From JAJPKK01 sp963787675 (GTDB taxonomy: Bacteria > Pseudomonadota > Alphaproteobacteria > Rhizobiales > Xanthobacteraceae): 64,000 nucleotides of DNA. Below, in pieces: positions 9,176-16,499 of this stretch. A model generated the notes under the pieces. It saw only the letters and a list, made by a program, of their open reading frames with translations. It was not told where the DNA came from and made no database searches. The DNA is taken from positions 1,654,138 through 1,718,137 of the forward strand of contig CAWBDV010000007.1 of assembly GCA_963787675.1 (NCBI GenBank). Reading direction: 5' to 3'. Within the stretch, counting starts at the first letter, position 1. Every line of letters starts with the position of its first letter. Made by a program: the position numbers and the translations under genes.

Positions 9176-9284
9176 ATGTTCCGCGAAAGCGGAACATCCA
9201 GTAACCACCAGCCGACGGAAATAAGCTGGCGGTGCCACAATCAAACTCCGATGGTTACTGGATCGCCCGGTCAAGCCGGGCGAT
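9176..9284. repeat. pair of inverted palindromic intergenic repeats
   Basis: Two hairpins (stems 9176-9184/9189-9197 and 9262-9270/9276-9284) are each flanked on one side by the same TGGTTACTGGAT sequence in opposite orientation (9196-9207 and 9252-9263). The whole forms a larger inverted repeat. Both have the general layout CTGGAT-stem-loop-stem-ATGACGG seen again at 14650-14832. This matches the style of short palindromic repeats scattered in rhizobial genomes. Confidence 0.7.
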
Positions 9285-9331
9285 GACGGACTTGAGATGA
9301 CGGAATCAAACTGCGCGTTTGGAACAGCGCG

Positions 9332-10006
9332 CTAATGCGCGATCGGTGCGCCTTGCGGCCATTGGCCGATCTCAATCTTGGATGCCGCGATCACCGCCTG
9401 CGTGCGGCTCTCGACGCCGAGCTTTTGCAGGATCGCGGAGACGTGCGCTTTGACCGTCGCCTCCGACACGCCAAGCTCGTAGGCGATCTGCTTGTTGAGC
9501 AGCCCCTCCGACAACATCATCAACACGCGCACCTGCTGCGGCGTGAGCGAGGCGAGCCGCGTCAGCATGGCGGCGGTGTCATCGTCGGGTTTGGCCGACA
9601 GATCGACATCCGGCGGCGTCCAGATGCCGCCGCGCAGCACGCTCTCGACGGCATTGCGAATCTCGGCGACCGCCAGCGTCTTCGGGATGAATCCCGACGC
9701 GCCGAAATCCATGCAGCGGCGGATCACCGCCGGGTCGTCATTGCCGGAGACGATTACGACCGGCACGCTCGGGAATTGCGCGCGTATGTACATCAGGCCG
9801 GAAAAGCCGCGCACGCCCGGCATCGCGAGGTCGAGCAGCACCAAGTCGACGTCGCTGTTGCGATCGAGCAGCTTCGACATGTCGTCGAACGATCCGGCCT
9901 CGGCAATGGCGGAGGCATCGAACAGCCCGGCCACCGCCTCGCGCAGCGCGCCGCGGAATAAGGGGTGATCGTCCGCGATCACCAGGCGATACGTCGAGCC
10001 ACTCAC
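9332..10006 (-). CDS. LuxR/NarL-family response regulator
   Basis: From a GTG at 10006 (AGGGA upstream) the product has 224 residues. It has an N-terminal receiver domain (about 3-120) with the acidic pair in IADDH, the phospho-acceptor Asp in VLLDLAMPG (about 58) and the switch Lys in FIPKTL (about 108). A LuxR-type HTH (about 150-210) shows LTPQQVRVLMMLSEGLLNKQIA and SEATVKAHV. No sensor kinase lies beside it, so the partner and target genes are unknown. The divergent region upstream carries a sigma-54-type promoter facing the other way. Confidence 0.85.
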   Translation of the reverse strand: MSGSTYRLVIADDHPLFRGALREAVAGLFDASAIAEAGSFDDMSKLLDRNSDVDLVLLDLAMPGVRGFSGLMYIRAQFPSVPVVIVSGNDDPAVIRRCMDFGASGFIPKTLAVAEIRNAVESVLRGGIWTPPDVDLSAKPDDDTAAMLTRLASLTPQQVRVLMMLSEGLLNKQIAYELGVSEATVKAHVSAILQKLGVESRTQAVIAASKIEIGQWPQGAPIAH

Positions 10007-10240
10007 CGCTTGAGTCCCTGCGGGTCGGCCGCCTGGGCGCGCGCGCCTGGCGTGATTAGTTTCTAACCGCCCTATTGCCGATGCAAGTGGCACCGGGTTG
10101 GCGCCGGGTGACCGCCCCGTTCGGTCTTCGAATCATCCGGCCCGCCCGCGGAAACTACGCCTGACCGGTGTGTCCCCGAGAGCACAGTATGGATAGTGCG
10201 AACCCGGTGGGCATGCAACCGGCCCCGGCACAGCGAAAAG

Positions 10241-10256
10241 TGGCACGCCCTCTGCA
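10241..10256 (+). promoter_or_regulatory. sigma-54-type -24/-12 promoter
   Basis: TGGCACG at 10241-10247 and CTGCA at 10252-10256 place GG and GC exactly ten bases apart, as in the sigma-54 consensus. The predicted start is about 10267, roughly 55 nt before a short leader ORF and 105 nt before the two-helix membrane protein. Confidence 0.6.
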
Positions 10257-10321
10257 AGGCAATCCCCATCAACCGGGTAGCGCCGCGCCGACGTTGTGTT
10301 CGGCAGGCCGCGGCGAAGGAG

Positions 10322-10375
10322 ATGCGTGAACTGACAAACGACCCCGACAAGAAACGACGGAAAGGCCAACCATGA
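10322..10375 (+). CDS. 17-codon leader ORF overlapping the next start
   Basis: A short ORF (MRELTNDPDKKRRKGQP) begins right after AAGGAG and stops in an ATGA overlap with the start of the next gene, which suggests translational coupling. The spacing of the ribosome site to this ATG is very short, so initiation may be weak. It is very hydrophilic and matches no family. It could be a leader peptide or chance. Confidence 0.3.
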   Translation: MRELTNDPDKKRRKGQP

Positions 10376-10650
10376 TCAACAACAAGAGCAAACGCCGCCA
10401 GCTCGCAGCGATCACGGCAGAGCAGCAGCAGCTCCTCGGCGCCTTGAGGCGAACGGTCCTGGTGATGCTGCCGGTATGGCTTGTCTACTTCTTCGCCATC
10501 ACCGTGTTTGATCGCAGGCTCGGTGCCATCACCGTGCCCTACGTGGACATGCCGCTCACCCCCTACCTGGTGGCGCTGGGCTGTCTGCTGACGTTCCCGA
10601 TCATGCTGGTCATGCTGACCCGCGCCGTCGTCGCCATTCATCGCCGATAA
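10372..10650 (+). CDS. small two-helix membrane protein
   Basis: The 92-residue product has a basic N-terminus (KSKRRQ), a polar helix to about 28 and two hydrophobic helices (about 29-47 and 62-85). It loosely resembles the small two-helix subunits found next to sodium:solute symporters, but no symporter gene follows, so I do not assign that role. AAAGG lies about eight bases upstream. It is downstream of a sigma-54-type promoter and converges on the yjbQ gene five bases away. Confidence 0.6.
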   Translation: MINNKSKRRQLAAITAEQQQLLGALRRTVLVMLPVWLVYFFAITVFDRRLGAITVPYVDMPLTPYLVALGCLLTFPIMLVMLTRAVVAIHRR

Positions 10651-10654
10651 TCGG

Positions 10655-11146
10655 TCACCGCCGCGTGCTGCCAAGAAACTGCAGCGCGATCTCGCGGCGG
10701 TGCGGCCGCTGGCGATGCTCGGCAACGTAAATGCCTTGCCACGTGCCGAGCGCCAGTGCGCCGGCCTTCACCGGGATATGCAGCGAAACGCCCGTCAACA
10801 TGGCCTTGACGTGAGCCGGCATATCGTCGGGGCCCTCGGCGTCGTGGACCCAGGGCGCGTCTTCCGGGGCGAGATTGCGCAGCGCCGTGCGCAGATCGGT
10901 GCGCACATCCGGATCGGCATTCTCCTGGATCGTCAGCGACGCCGAGGTGTGGCGCATGAACAGCAGGAGGATGCCGTCGCCGGCCTCGGCCTGCGCCAGG
11001 AAATCCGCAGCCTCGCGCGTGATCTCGAAAAATCCCTCGCCCGTGGTTTCGACCGTGAGCGTCGCGGCGGCAATCACCTCGGGCGCACTGCGCGTGACGG
11101 GGGATAGTCGTGTCGTTGCGGTCGCGAGGCGTTCCACGGTGGCCAA
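10655..11146 (-). CDS. yjbQ: YjbQ-family (UPF0047) protein
   Basis: The product is about 163 residues, with the full UPF0047 signature: HTSASLTIQENADPDV (about 77-92), AEGPDDMPAHVK (about 113-124) and LGTWQGIYVAEHR near the C-terminus. The conserved histidines and acidic residues form the known metal-binding site. YjbQ homologues have secondary thiamine-phosphate synthase activity in vitro; the cellular role is unclear. The start is a TTG at 11146 or a GTG at 11137, both just after tandem repeats that supply GAAGGG as a ribosome site. It is likely cotranscribed with the upstream exported protein gene. Confidence 0.85.
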   Translation of the reverse strand: MATVERLATATTRLSPVTRSAPEVIAAATLTVETTGEGFFEITREAADFLAQAEAGDGILLLFMRHTSASLTIQENADPDVRTDLRTALRNLAPEDAPWVHDAEGPDDMPAHVKAMLTGVSLHIPVKAGALALGTWQGIYVAEHRQRPHRREIALQFLGSTRR

Positions 11147-11150
11147 GGTT

Positions 11151-11202
11151 CAGCCCTTCTTCACAGCCCTTCTTCTCAGCCCTTCTTCTCAGCCCTTCTT
11201 GC
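11151..11202 (-). repeat. four 13-bp tandem repeats carrying stop codons and ribosome-site-like sequence
   Basis: Four copies of CAGCCCTTCTTNN run in tandem. On the coding (minus) strand each unit reads AAGAAGGGCTG followed by A in most copies, repeating the Lys-Lys-Gly-stop end of the upstream gene and a purine-rich GAAGGG. They fill the 42-nt gap between that gene and yjbQ. Confidence 0.8.
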
Positions 11203-11689
11203 GCATGTCGCGTTGAATGTCGACCATCATGTCGACGAGGCGCCGCCAGATCTTTTCCATCACGCCCATGACGCGGTCGATCTCGGCATCCTCCGGTGAG
11301 GGGGCCTTGGCGCTCGGGCCAACGCCGCTCGGCAGCGGCAGCCCGCGCTCCAGGAGCGCGCTCTTCAACAGCGCATTCTCCTTTTGCAGCCGCGCCATCT
11401 CGCTGTCGACGGCAGTGCGCTCATCGGGCACCAGGCTGCAGGCCCAGCCGGCGGCGTGCTTGCTGCACATCGCCACTTCGCCGCTCCGCTTGTCGAGGCG
11501 CAAATAGCCGTCATTGAGACGGTGCATCACGAAGCGCGGATCAGCGAGTTCCGCCGGCAGTTGCTCGCGGCCCTGCTCCTGATTCGGTGGGGAACTTGGT
11601 ACGGAACCTGGCGCAGCCTGCTCCTGTGCCATTGCTGCCAACGGCGCACCGCAAGCAAGAACGGCAACGACGCAAAGACGGCGGTACAT
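11189..11689 (-). CDS. exported protein with coiled-coil C-terminus
   Basis: From the ATG at 11689 (GGGGAA upstream) the product has 166 residues. A signal peptide (about 1-21, ending AMAQ) is followed by a Pro/Gln-rich linker. A small domain with two cysteines (about 74-88, VAMCSKHAAGWACSLVP) comes next. A helical region at about 90-110 (SEMARLQKENALLKSALLERG) reads as a coiled coil, and the basic C-terminus ends RKKG. Similar proteins are common and uncharacterised in Bradyrhizobiaceae. A longer frame upstream lacks the signal. Confidence 0.65.
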   Translation of the reverse strand: MYRRLCVVAVLACGAPLAAMAQEQAAPGSVPSSPPNQEQGREQLPAELADPRFVMHRLNDGYLRLDKRSGEVAMCSKHAAGWACSLVPDERTAVDSEMARLQKENALLKSALLERGLPLPSGVGPSAKAPSPEDAEIDRVMGVMEKIWRRLVDMMVDIQRDMRKKG

Positions 11690-11991
11690 GGATGTTCCCC
11701 TTGTCGAGTTCCGTTGTCGCGAAACGTGTCGCGAAATTTGCAACCATTCGAGCATGGTCCGGCGGCGGCTTTGCGGCGATAATCTTCGTGACGGCGTTTG
11801 ATGCGCGTGCAAATGATCCGCCTTTGCAGCGTCACACGACCATCGGCGAGCCCCACGAAACATGCAAATTTCCGTTTCTATACAAGTCGTTACCGCATTT
11901 GCACAGATTCTTGACTATAGGAAACCCAGTCAGTATGGTCCGCGCGGCCTCGAGGGGGCGGCGACACCGATCATCATGGCGCGCGAGTGGC

Positions 11992-12351
11992 ATGACGATG
12001 GCCAATGACGCGCCAAATGACAGTGGTCCGCCAAATCGGTCATCCGACGAGGCCGCTCTCTCAGCGAGGCTCCGGCGTCTCGGCGATGAACTCGACCGCG
12101 AACGGCCGGTCGAGGTTCCCGATCGCAGCCGGCCGGCCGCCGATGCGTCGGGGTTTGCACTTGGGTTTCGGCTGTCATCGGAGCTCGTGGCCGGGGTTCT
12201 GGTCGGTGCGGTCATTGGCTGGGCACTCGATCGGTTCCTTGGGATCACGCCCTGGGGGCTGATCGTGTTCGTGTTGCTGGGCTTTGCCGCGGGCGTGCTC
12301 AATGTGATGCGCACCGCGGGTATCGCACCGGAACGCAAATTGGATGATTAG
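11992..12351 (+). CDS. atpI: F0F1 ATP synthase assembly protein AtpI/AtpZ type
   Basis: The 119-residue product has a charged N-terminus with a RLRRLGDELDRER helix and two membrane helices (about 62-82 and 88-108) joined by FLGITPWG, typical of the short alphaproteobacterial AtpI. It is first in the F0 operon and probably helps assemble the c-ring. ATGs at 11992 and 11998 are both possible. The 302 nt upstream separate it from the divergent exported protein gene and should contain the operon promoter; an in-frame extension into that region is not convincing. Confidence 0.8.
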   Translation: MTMANDAPNDSGPPNRSSDEAALSARLRRLGDELDRERPVEVPDRSRPAADASGFALGFRLSSELVAGVLVGAVIGWALDRFLGITPWGLIVFVLLGFAAGVLNVMRTAGIAPERKLDD

Positions 12352-12395
12352 GCGGCGCGCCGCGCCGGCAAGGTGAACTAAGGACTGCTGCGGCC

Positions 12396-13145
12396 ATGGC
12401 CGATCCGATCCATCAATTCCAAGTCGTCAACCTTGTTCCGCTTGGCAAGATCGGGGGCCTCGAGTTCGCCATCACCAATTCCGCGATTTACATGGGCGTT
12501 GCCGTCGGCATCACCGCGTTGTTGATGCTGGGCGCGACCGCGGGCCGCCGGATCGTGCCGACGCGTATCCAATCGGTCGCAGAGCTGTCCTACGAATTCG
12601 TCGCCGACACCATACGCAACATCATCGGCGAAGAGGGCATGCGGTTCTTCCCGCTGGTGTTCTCGATCTTCATGTTCATCCTCGTTACGAACATGGTCGG
12701 GCTCATCCCGTATAACTTCACGGTCACGAGCCACATCATCGTCACGGCGGCGCTGGCGCTGCTGGTGTTCTTCACCGTGCTGATCTACGGCTTCTGGCGG
12801 AACGGCCTGCACTTCTTCAATCTGTTCGTGCCCAAGGGCGTGCCGATCTACATCCTGCCGCTCATTGTGTTCATCGAGGTGCTGTCGTTCCTGTCGCGCC
12901 CCATCTCCCATAGCGTGCGGTTGTTCGCCAACATGCTGGCGGGGCACATCACGCTCAAGGTCTTTGCCGGCTTCGTCACCATGCTGGGCGGCTTCGGCAT
13001 CGCCGGATGGCTCGGCGCGACGCTGCCGCTGGCGATGACCGTGGCGCTGACCGCGCTCGAGCTGCTGGTCGCGTTCCTGCAGGCTTACGTGTTCGCGATC
13101 CTCACTTGCATCTATCTCAACGACGCCATTCACCCGGGCCATTGA
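12396..13145 (+). CDS. atpB: ATP synthase F0 subunit a
   Basis: The 249-residue integral membrane protein forms the proton half-channels beside the c-ring. The essential arginine lies in HSVRLFANMLAGH (about residue 172), and the last helices carry the conserved ELLVAFLQAYVFAIL segment. Length and layout are normal for alphaproteobacteria. It follows atpI by 44 nt and precedes atpE in the same operon. Confidence 0.97.
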   Translation: MADPIHQFQVVNLVPLGKIGGLEFAITNSAIYMGVAVGITALLMLGATAGRRIVPTRIQSVAELSYEFVADTIRNIIGEEGMRFFPLVFSIFMFILVTNMVGLIPYNFTVTSHIIVTAALALLVFFTVLIYGFWRNGLHFFNLFVPKGVPIYILPLIVFIEVLSFLSRPISHSVRLFANMLAGHITLKVFAGFVTMLGGFGIAGWLGATLPLAMTVALTALELLVAFLQAYVFAILTCIYLNDAIHPGH

Positions 13146-13188
13146 CGGCCCTTCTCTCTCAATCTTCCATCGAACAAGGAGCTTCATC

Positions 13189-13416
13189 ATGGATCCAGTG
13201 GCCGCCAAATACATCGGCGCCGGCATTGCCTGCATCGGCATGGGCGGCGCTGGCGTCGGCGTCGGTACCATCTTCGGCAGTTACCTCGCCGCCGCGCTGC
13301 GCAACCCGTCGGCCGCCCAGGGCCAGTTTGGCAACCTGATCTTCGGCTTCGCCGTGACCGAGGCGCTCGGCATCTTTTCGCTTCTGATCGCGCTCTTGTT
13401 GCTGTTCGCGCTCTAG
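13189..13416 (+). CDS. atpE: ATP synthase F0 subunit c
   Basis: The 75-residue proteolipid is a two-helix hairpin. The first helix carries the glycine motif GMGGAGVGVG (about 17-26), a polar RNPSAQ-type loop follows, and the proton-carrying Glu is in the second helix (AVTEALG, about residue 58). It forms the rotary c-ring. It sits 43 nt after atpB with a good AGGAG just upstream. Confidence 0.97.
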   Translation: MDPVAAKYIGAGIACIGMGGAGVGVGTIFGSYLAAALRNPSAAQGQFGNLIFGFAVTEALGIFSLLIALLLLFAL

Positions 13417-13452
13417 GCGCAAGCTCAACGCTTCCGGGGAGTCTGGCCGGCC

Positions 13453-13998
13453 ATGGCCGAAACCCACACCACCATGACGGAGGCGTCACCTCCGTCCGAG
13501 CACGGCGGAAAGTTTCCGCCGTTCGACAAAGAGACGTTTCCCTCGCAGCTCCTTTGGTTCGCGATCTTCTTCGTTGCGCTCTATGTGATCGCCGCGAAGC
13601 TCGCGTTGCCACGGGTCGGCTCGATCATCGCCGAGCGGCGCGGCCGCATCTCCGGCGACCTCGGTGAGGCGGCGCGCATGAAAGATGCGGCCGACGCGGC
13701 GATCGCGAGCTACGAAAAAGACCTCGCGGAGGCCCGCTCTCGCGCCCAGGCGCTTGCGGCAGAGACCCGCGCCAAGCTCATGGCCGCGGCCGACGCCGAG
13801 CGCAAGACGCTGGAGAACGCGCTCCACGCGCGGCTTGCCGAGGCGGAGAAGGCGATCGCCGCGACGAAAACGAGCGCGATGTCGAACGTGCGCAGCATCG
13901 CGCATGAGGCGGCGAGCGCCATCGTGACGCGGCTCACCGGCAAGGCGCCGCCGGAGGCCGCGGTTGCTTCCGCGGTCGACGCCGCGATCAAGCACTGA
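13453..13998 (+). CDS. atpF': ATP synthase F0 subunit b'
   Basis: The 181-residue product has a single N-terminal membrane helix (about 29-52) followed by a long charged Ala-rich coiled coil. It is the b' form that pairs with b as the peripheral stator in alphaproteobacteria and cyanobacteria. The gene order c-b'-b and the extra N-terminal extension (TMTEASPPSEHGG) fit b' rather than b. It ends 8 nt before atpF. Confidence 0.93.
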   Translation: MAETHTTMTEASPPSEHGGKFPPFDKETFPSQLLWFAIFFVALYVIAAKLALPRVGSIIAERRGRISGDLGEAARMKDAADAAIASYEKDLAEARSRAQALAAETRAKLMAAADAERKTLENALHARLAEAEKAIAATKTSAMSNVRSIAHEAASAIVTRLTGKAPPEAAVASAVDAAIKH

Positions 13999-14006
13999 GG
14001 CCCGCG

Positions 14007-14501
14007 ATGGTCGAGTTCATCTACGAGCCGGAGACCTGGGTTGCGATCGCGTTCGTGATCTTCCTTGGCGTGCTGGTGAGGTTCGGGGTGCCGCATCTGA
14101 TCACCAAATCGCTCGACGATCGCAGCAGCCGCATCCAAGCCGAGCTCGACGAGGCGGCGCGGCTGCGCAAGGAAGCCGAGGCGGTGCTGGCGCAGTACAA
14201 GCAAAAGCAGAAGGAGGCGGAGGCCGAGGCCGAGGGGATCATCGCCAGCGCGCGCGCGGAAGCCGAACGGCTTGCCACTGAGGCCAAGACCAAGGCCGAG
14301 GAATTCGTGACCCGGCGCACCAAGATGGCGGAAACGCGCATTGCCCAGGCCGAGGCCCATGCCCTCGCCGAGGTCCGCGCCGCCGCCGCCGACGCCGCCG
14401 TCACCGCCGCCGAAAAAGTCCTCTCCGACGTGACGCGCGGCGCCGCCGCCGACGCCCTGATCGTCAAGGGCATCAGCGACCTCAAGGCGAAGCTGAACTG
14501 A
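14007..14501 (+). CDS. atpF: ATP synthase F0 subunit b
   Basis: The 164-residue product has one N-terminal membrane helix (about 9-27) and a long coiled-coil stalk rich in Ala, Glu and Lys (about 35-160). With b' it forms the peripheral stalk. It is the last gene of the F0 operon; the F1 genes are not in this window, as is usual for alphaproteobacteria. Confidence 0.95.
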   Translation: MVEFIYEPETWVAIAFVIFLGVLVRFGVPHLITKSLDDRSSRIQAELDEAARLRKEAEAVLAQYKQKQKEAEAEAEGIIASARAEAERLATEAKTKAEEFVTRRTKMAETRIAQAEAHALAEVRAAAADAAVTAAEKVLSDVTRGAAADALIVKGISDLKAKLN

Positions 14502-14649
14502 GGTCGGCCTGGTTCGGGCCTCGCGCTGCTGACGCACGCTGACTGCCGAATTCATCGAGGCGGAGGCGAGTAGACCAGATCGGAACACGCTGCAGAAAAC
14601 GCAGCCCCGGATATCGCTTCGCTCATCCGCGCTAGACTCTTCTGCAGTC

Positions 14650-14832
14650 ATGGCCGGGCTCGTCCCGGCCATCCACGCCTTCCTTCACAGAAACATCGAA
14701 AGCAAGACGTGGATGCCCGCGACAAGCGCGGGCATGACGACCGAGAGGCACTTTGGTCTGCCATTCAACTGAGATGCAACCGCAAGCGCCGTGCGCTGTT
14801 CTCACTCGTCATGCTCCGCGGAACCGGAGCAT
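14650..14832. repeat. cluster of three palindromic intergenic repeats
   Basis: There are three hairpins: 14650-14658/14664-14672, 14713-14720/14728-14735 and 14811-14818/14825-14832. The first two are arranged head to head, with ATCCACG (14671-14677) opposed to CGTGGAT (14708-14714). They share the GTCATG-stem-loop-stem-CATCCA layout with 9176-9284. The third supplies the last codons and stop of the neighbouring ATPase gene. The rest of 14502-14808 holds no gene. Confidence 0.7.
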
Positions 14833-15903
14833 CCAGGGCCGCACCGCATCTTCATAACTGGGATTTATTGTCCCAACTATATACTTAAAAAAGTAAATCG
14901 CGATGTCCGTCGCGTCAATTAGCTTCTCGCGCACTGCGATGCGAACACCGTTTAATAGATGATCACTATGGGTTTCTACAACTATCTGGACGCCGGCCGC
15001 GGCGAAATGGACAAGGAGCTTACCTATCAGCGATTGGCCGCGCGGATGAAGATGAGCCTCTGGACTATCAATAATAATCAACTGTTCCGGCTTCGCGAGC
15101 AGCAAGGCTACCAGCAGGGGAAATGCATACGTTATTCCATAACCCGTATTTACCGGACGGCGCCAGTCGCTCTCAATATCATTTCGGAGCCCCAGTCGCA
15201 CAAGTGAAGTACGCGGAATTTGTTCTGCAGCAGCCTGGCCACCGGGGGAAAGATCCGACAAGAAAGCGTCAAGTTGCCGACGAAGGGTAAGGCCCAGTTC
15301 ATCTCGATGGCGTCGGTTTGGCGCAATCTCTTCGTCCGCACATTGAGCGTACCACCAAGGGGCGTACTGGCCCAGCGCACCTACGTCAGCGTGGCTAATG
15401 CCTCCGTCGTCCGACGCCGGGAAGGCATCGGCGGTGCCGATACGCACTGCACCGACGTAGATGACTTCTTGAATAGTGCTGAACAATTGTTGTGCGCTTG
15501 GCGTGCTGAGATTGGGTAAGATGCTTCCAGTCCAAGAGACAGGGGGTTCGCCGTTAACCCTTAAGGTACCTTTCTCTAGGGCTAAAATGCCGCCACCAGA
15601 ACTTTGCGCCAGCCGAAAACTCCATTTAGACTGCGCCTCTGGCGTGCTTACCTCAATGCTTACCTGCTCTATTCCAGTTGCCGAAAGCACTTCTCCGGCC
15701 GTGCCGAGGCGCGCCAATGGACCATTGAGGCTAAGCAATTCTGACCGCGGCGCACCGCGCAATGCTTGCGTCAAAAGCAAAAGCGGCTGATAACTAGTTG
15801 ATTTTCCGGATGCATTGAAGCCGGTCAAAAGAGTCAAGCGCGCCAAGTCAAGCCGCAGCGCCTCAAAACATTTCACATTTGCGAGGCCGATCGAAGTCAA
15901 CAT
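14809..15903 (-). CDS. AAA ATPase of DUF3696/OLD-like type, C-terminus probably truncated
   Basis: The 364-residue protein has an ABC/RecF-like ATPase core. The Walker A is GFNASGKST (about 28-36), the signature half lies around YAFPLLVALLLA, the Walker B/D-loop is LIIIDSPEAHLHP and the switch His is in VETHSDHLLNGVR (about 310-322). Such ATPases with a C-terminal DUF3696 are frequent partners in phage-defence loci. Here the C-terminal domain is missing: the last residues (PWMLRFRGA) are encoded by a palindromic repeat. Its start overlaps the DUF262 gene by seven bases, so the two were one operon. GC is lower than in the F0 operon. Confidence 0.7.
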   Translation of the reverse strand: MLTSIGLANVKCFEALRLDLARLTLLTGFNASGKSTSYQPLLLLTQALRGAPRSELLSLNGPLARLGTAGEVLSATGIEQVSIEVSTPEAQSKWSFRLAQSSGGGILALEKGTLRVNGEPPVSWTGSILPNLSTPSAQQLFSTIQEVIYVGAVRIGTADAFPASDDGGISHADVGALGQYAPWWYAQCADEEIAPNRRHRDELGLTLRRQLDAFLSDLSPGGQAAAEQIPRTSLVRLGLRNDIESDWRRPVNTGYGITYAFPLLVALLLAKPEQLIIIDSPEAHLHPRGQSLIGKLLVHFAAAGVQIVVETHSDHLLNGVRIAVREKLIDATDIAIYFFKYIVGTINPSYEDAVRPWMLRFRGA

Positions 15904-16379
15904 CCGCTGGCAAGCTCCTTGATCGCATTTTCGACAGCTGAAAATCGTTTATGAACTTGGCGCGTACTATTGGTCGAATAGGTGATGGCAAAATTAAAGA
16001 CGCTGTCTGAAATCAAACCCACCATCGTCTGCTGAATCTTTCTGGCTTGTGCCGGCGTCATCGGATCCAATCTTGCAAATATCACGGAACAGACGTCGAA
16101 GAGGGCAATGTTGATGACATTGCGATTGGCCGACCGATCGTTGAGCGCGAGAGACTTTCGGAAGGCATGCCGCCCGAACAACTCGGCATTAATCTTCATC
16201 GATGCATCGAACCTAGCTTTTAGGGCGTCCAGATCCTTGCTCGGCATTGTGTTCATAGTTTCGAGCACCTTCGCCAGGTACCCATCCATGTCGCCGCCAG
16301 TGTATTTGTTCCAGCCTATTATGTCGAAAGCGCAGAAGCGGTTGATGGCTTCGCGATCCCGCATTCGCTTCGGATCTAG
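15897..16379 (-). pseudogene. DUF262 (GmrSD-type) gene, C-terminal half separated by an IS
   Basis: Reading the minus strand from the IS edge gives GLDPKRMRDREAINRFCAF, the conserved last part of DUF262 proteins, then about 150 residues to a stop overlapping the ATPase start. An ATG at 16364 could restart translation, but it lacks the catalytic N-terminal half. Joining this fragment to 17416-18430 at one copy of CTAG restores an uninterrupted frame (GGSLDPKRMRD). It was therefore one gene before insertion. Confidence 0.85.
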
Positions 16380-16411
16380 CCCGGATTATTCATGAGGCCT
16401 GAGATTTAAAC

Positions 16412-16499
16412 GACGGCTGTGGCAACAAACGAGCGATTCACGTAGCAAATCGGTGTCCAAACGAATTGCATCGTATATCAGCCGAGCGCCACAGCCGTC
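16412..16499 (+). promoter_or_regulatory. 12-bp inverted repeat ending at the transposase start codon
   Basis: GACGGCTGTGGC (16412-16423) and its exact complement (16488-16499) could pair in the mRNA, with the second arm ending directly at the ATG (16500). This would hide the ribosome site. Such structures limit transposase translation from read-through transcripts in other IS families; that role here is inference. Confidence 0.45.

Noticed and set aside
12378..13271. Minus-strand ORF of about 297 codons opposite atpB
   Set aside because: Gln/His/Arg/Glu-rich shadow of the atpB gene, with no family resemblance.
13710..14672. Minus-strand ORF of about 320 codons opposite the two ATP synthase b genes
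   Set aside because: Ala/Arg/Leu/Gly repeats mirror the coiled coils of the b and b' genes; no start signal or family.
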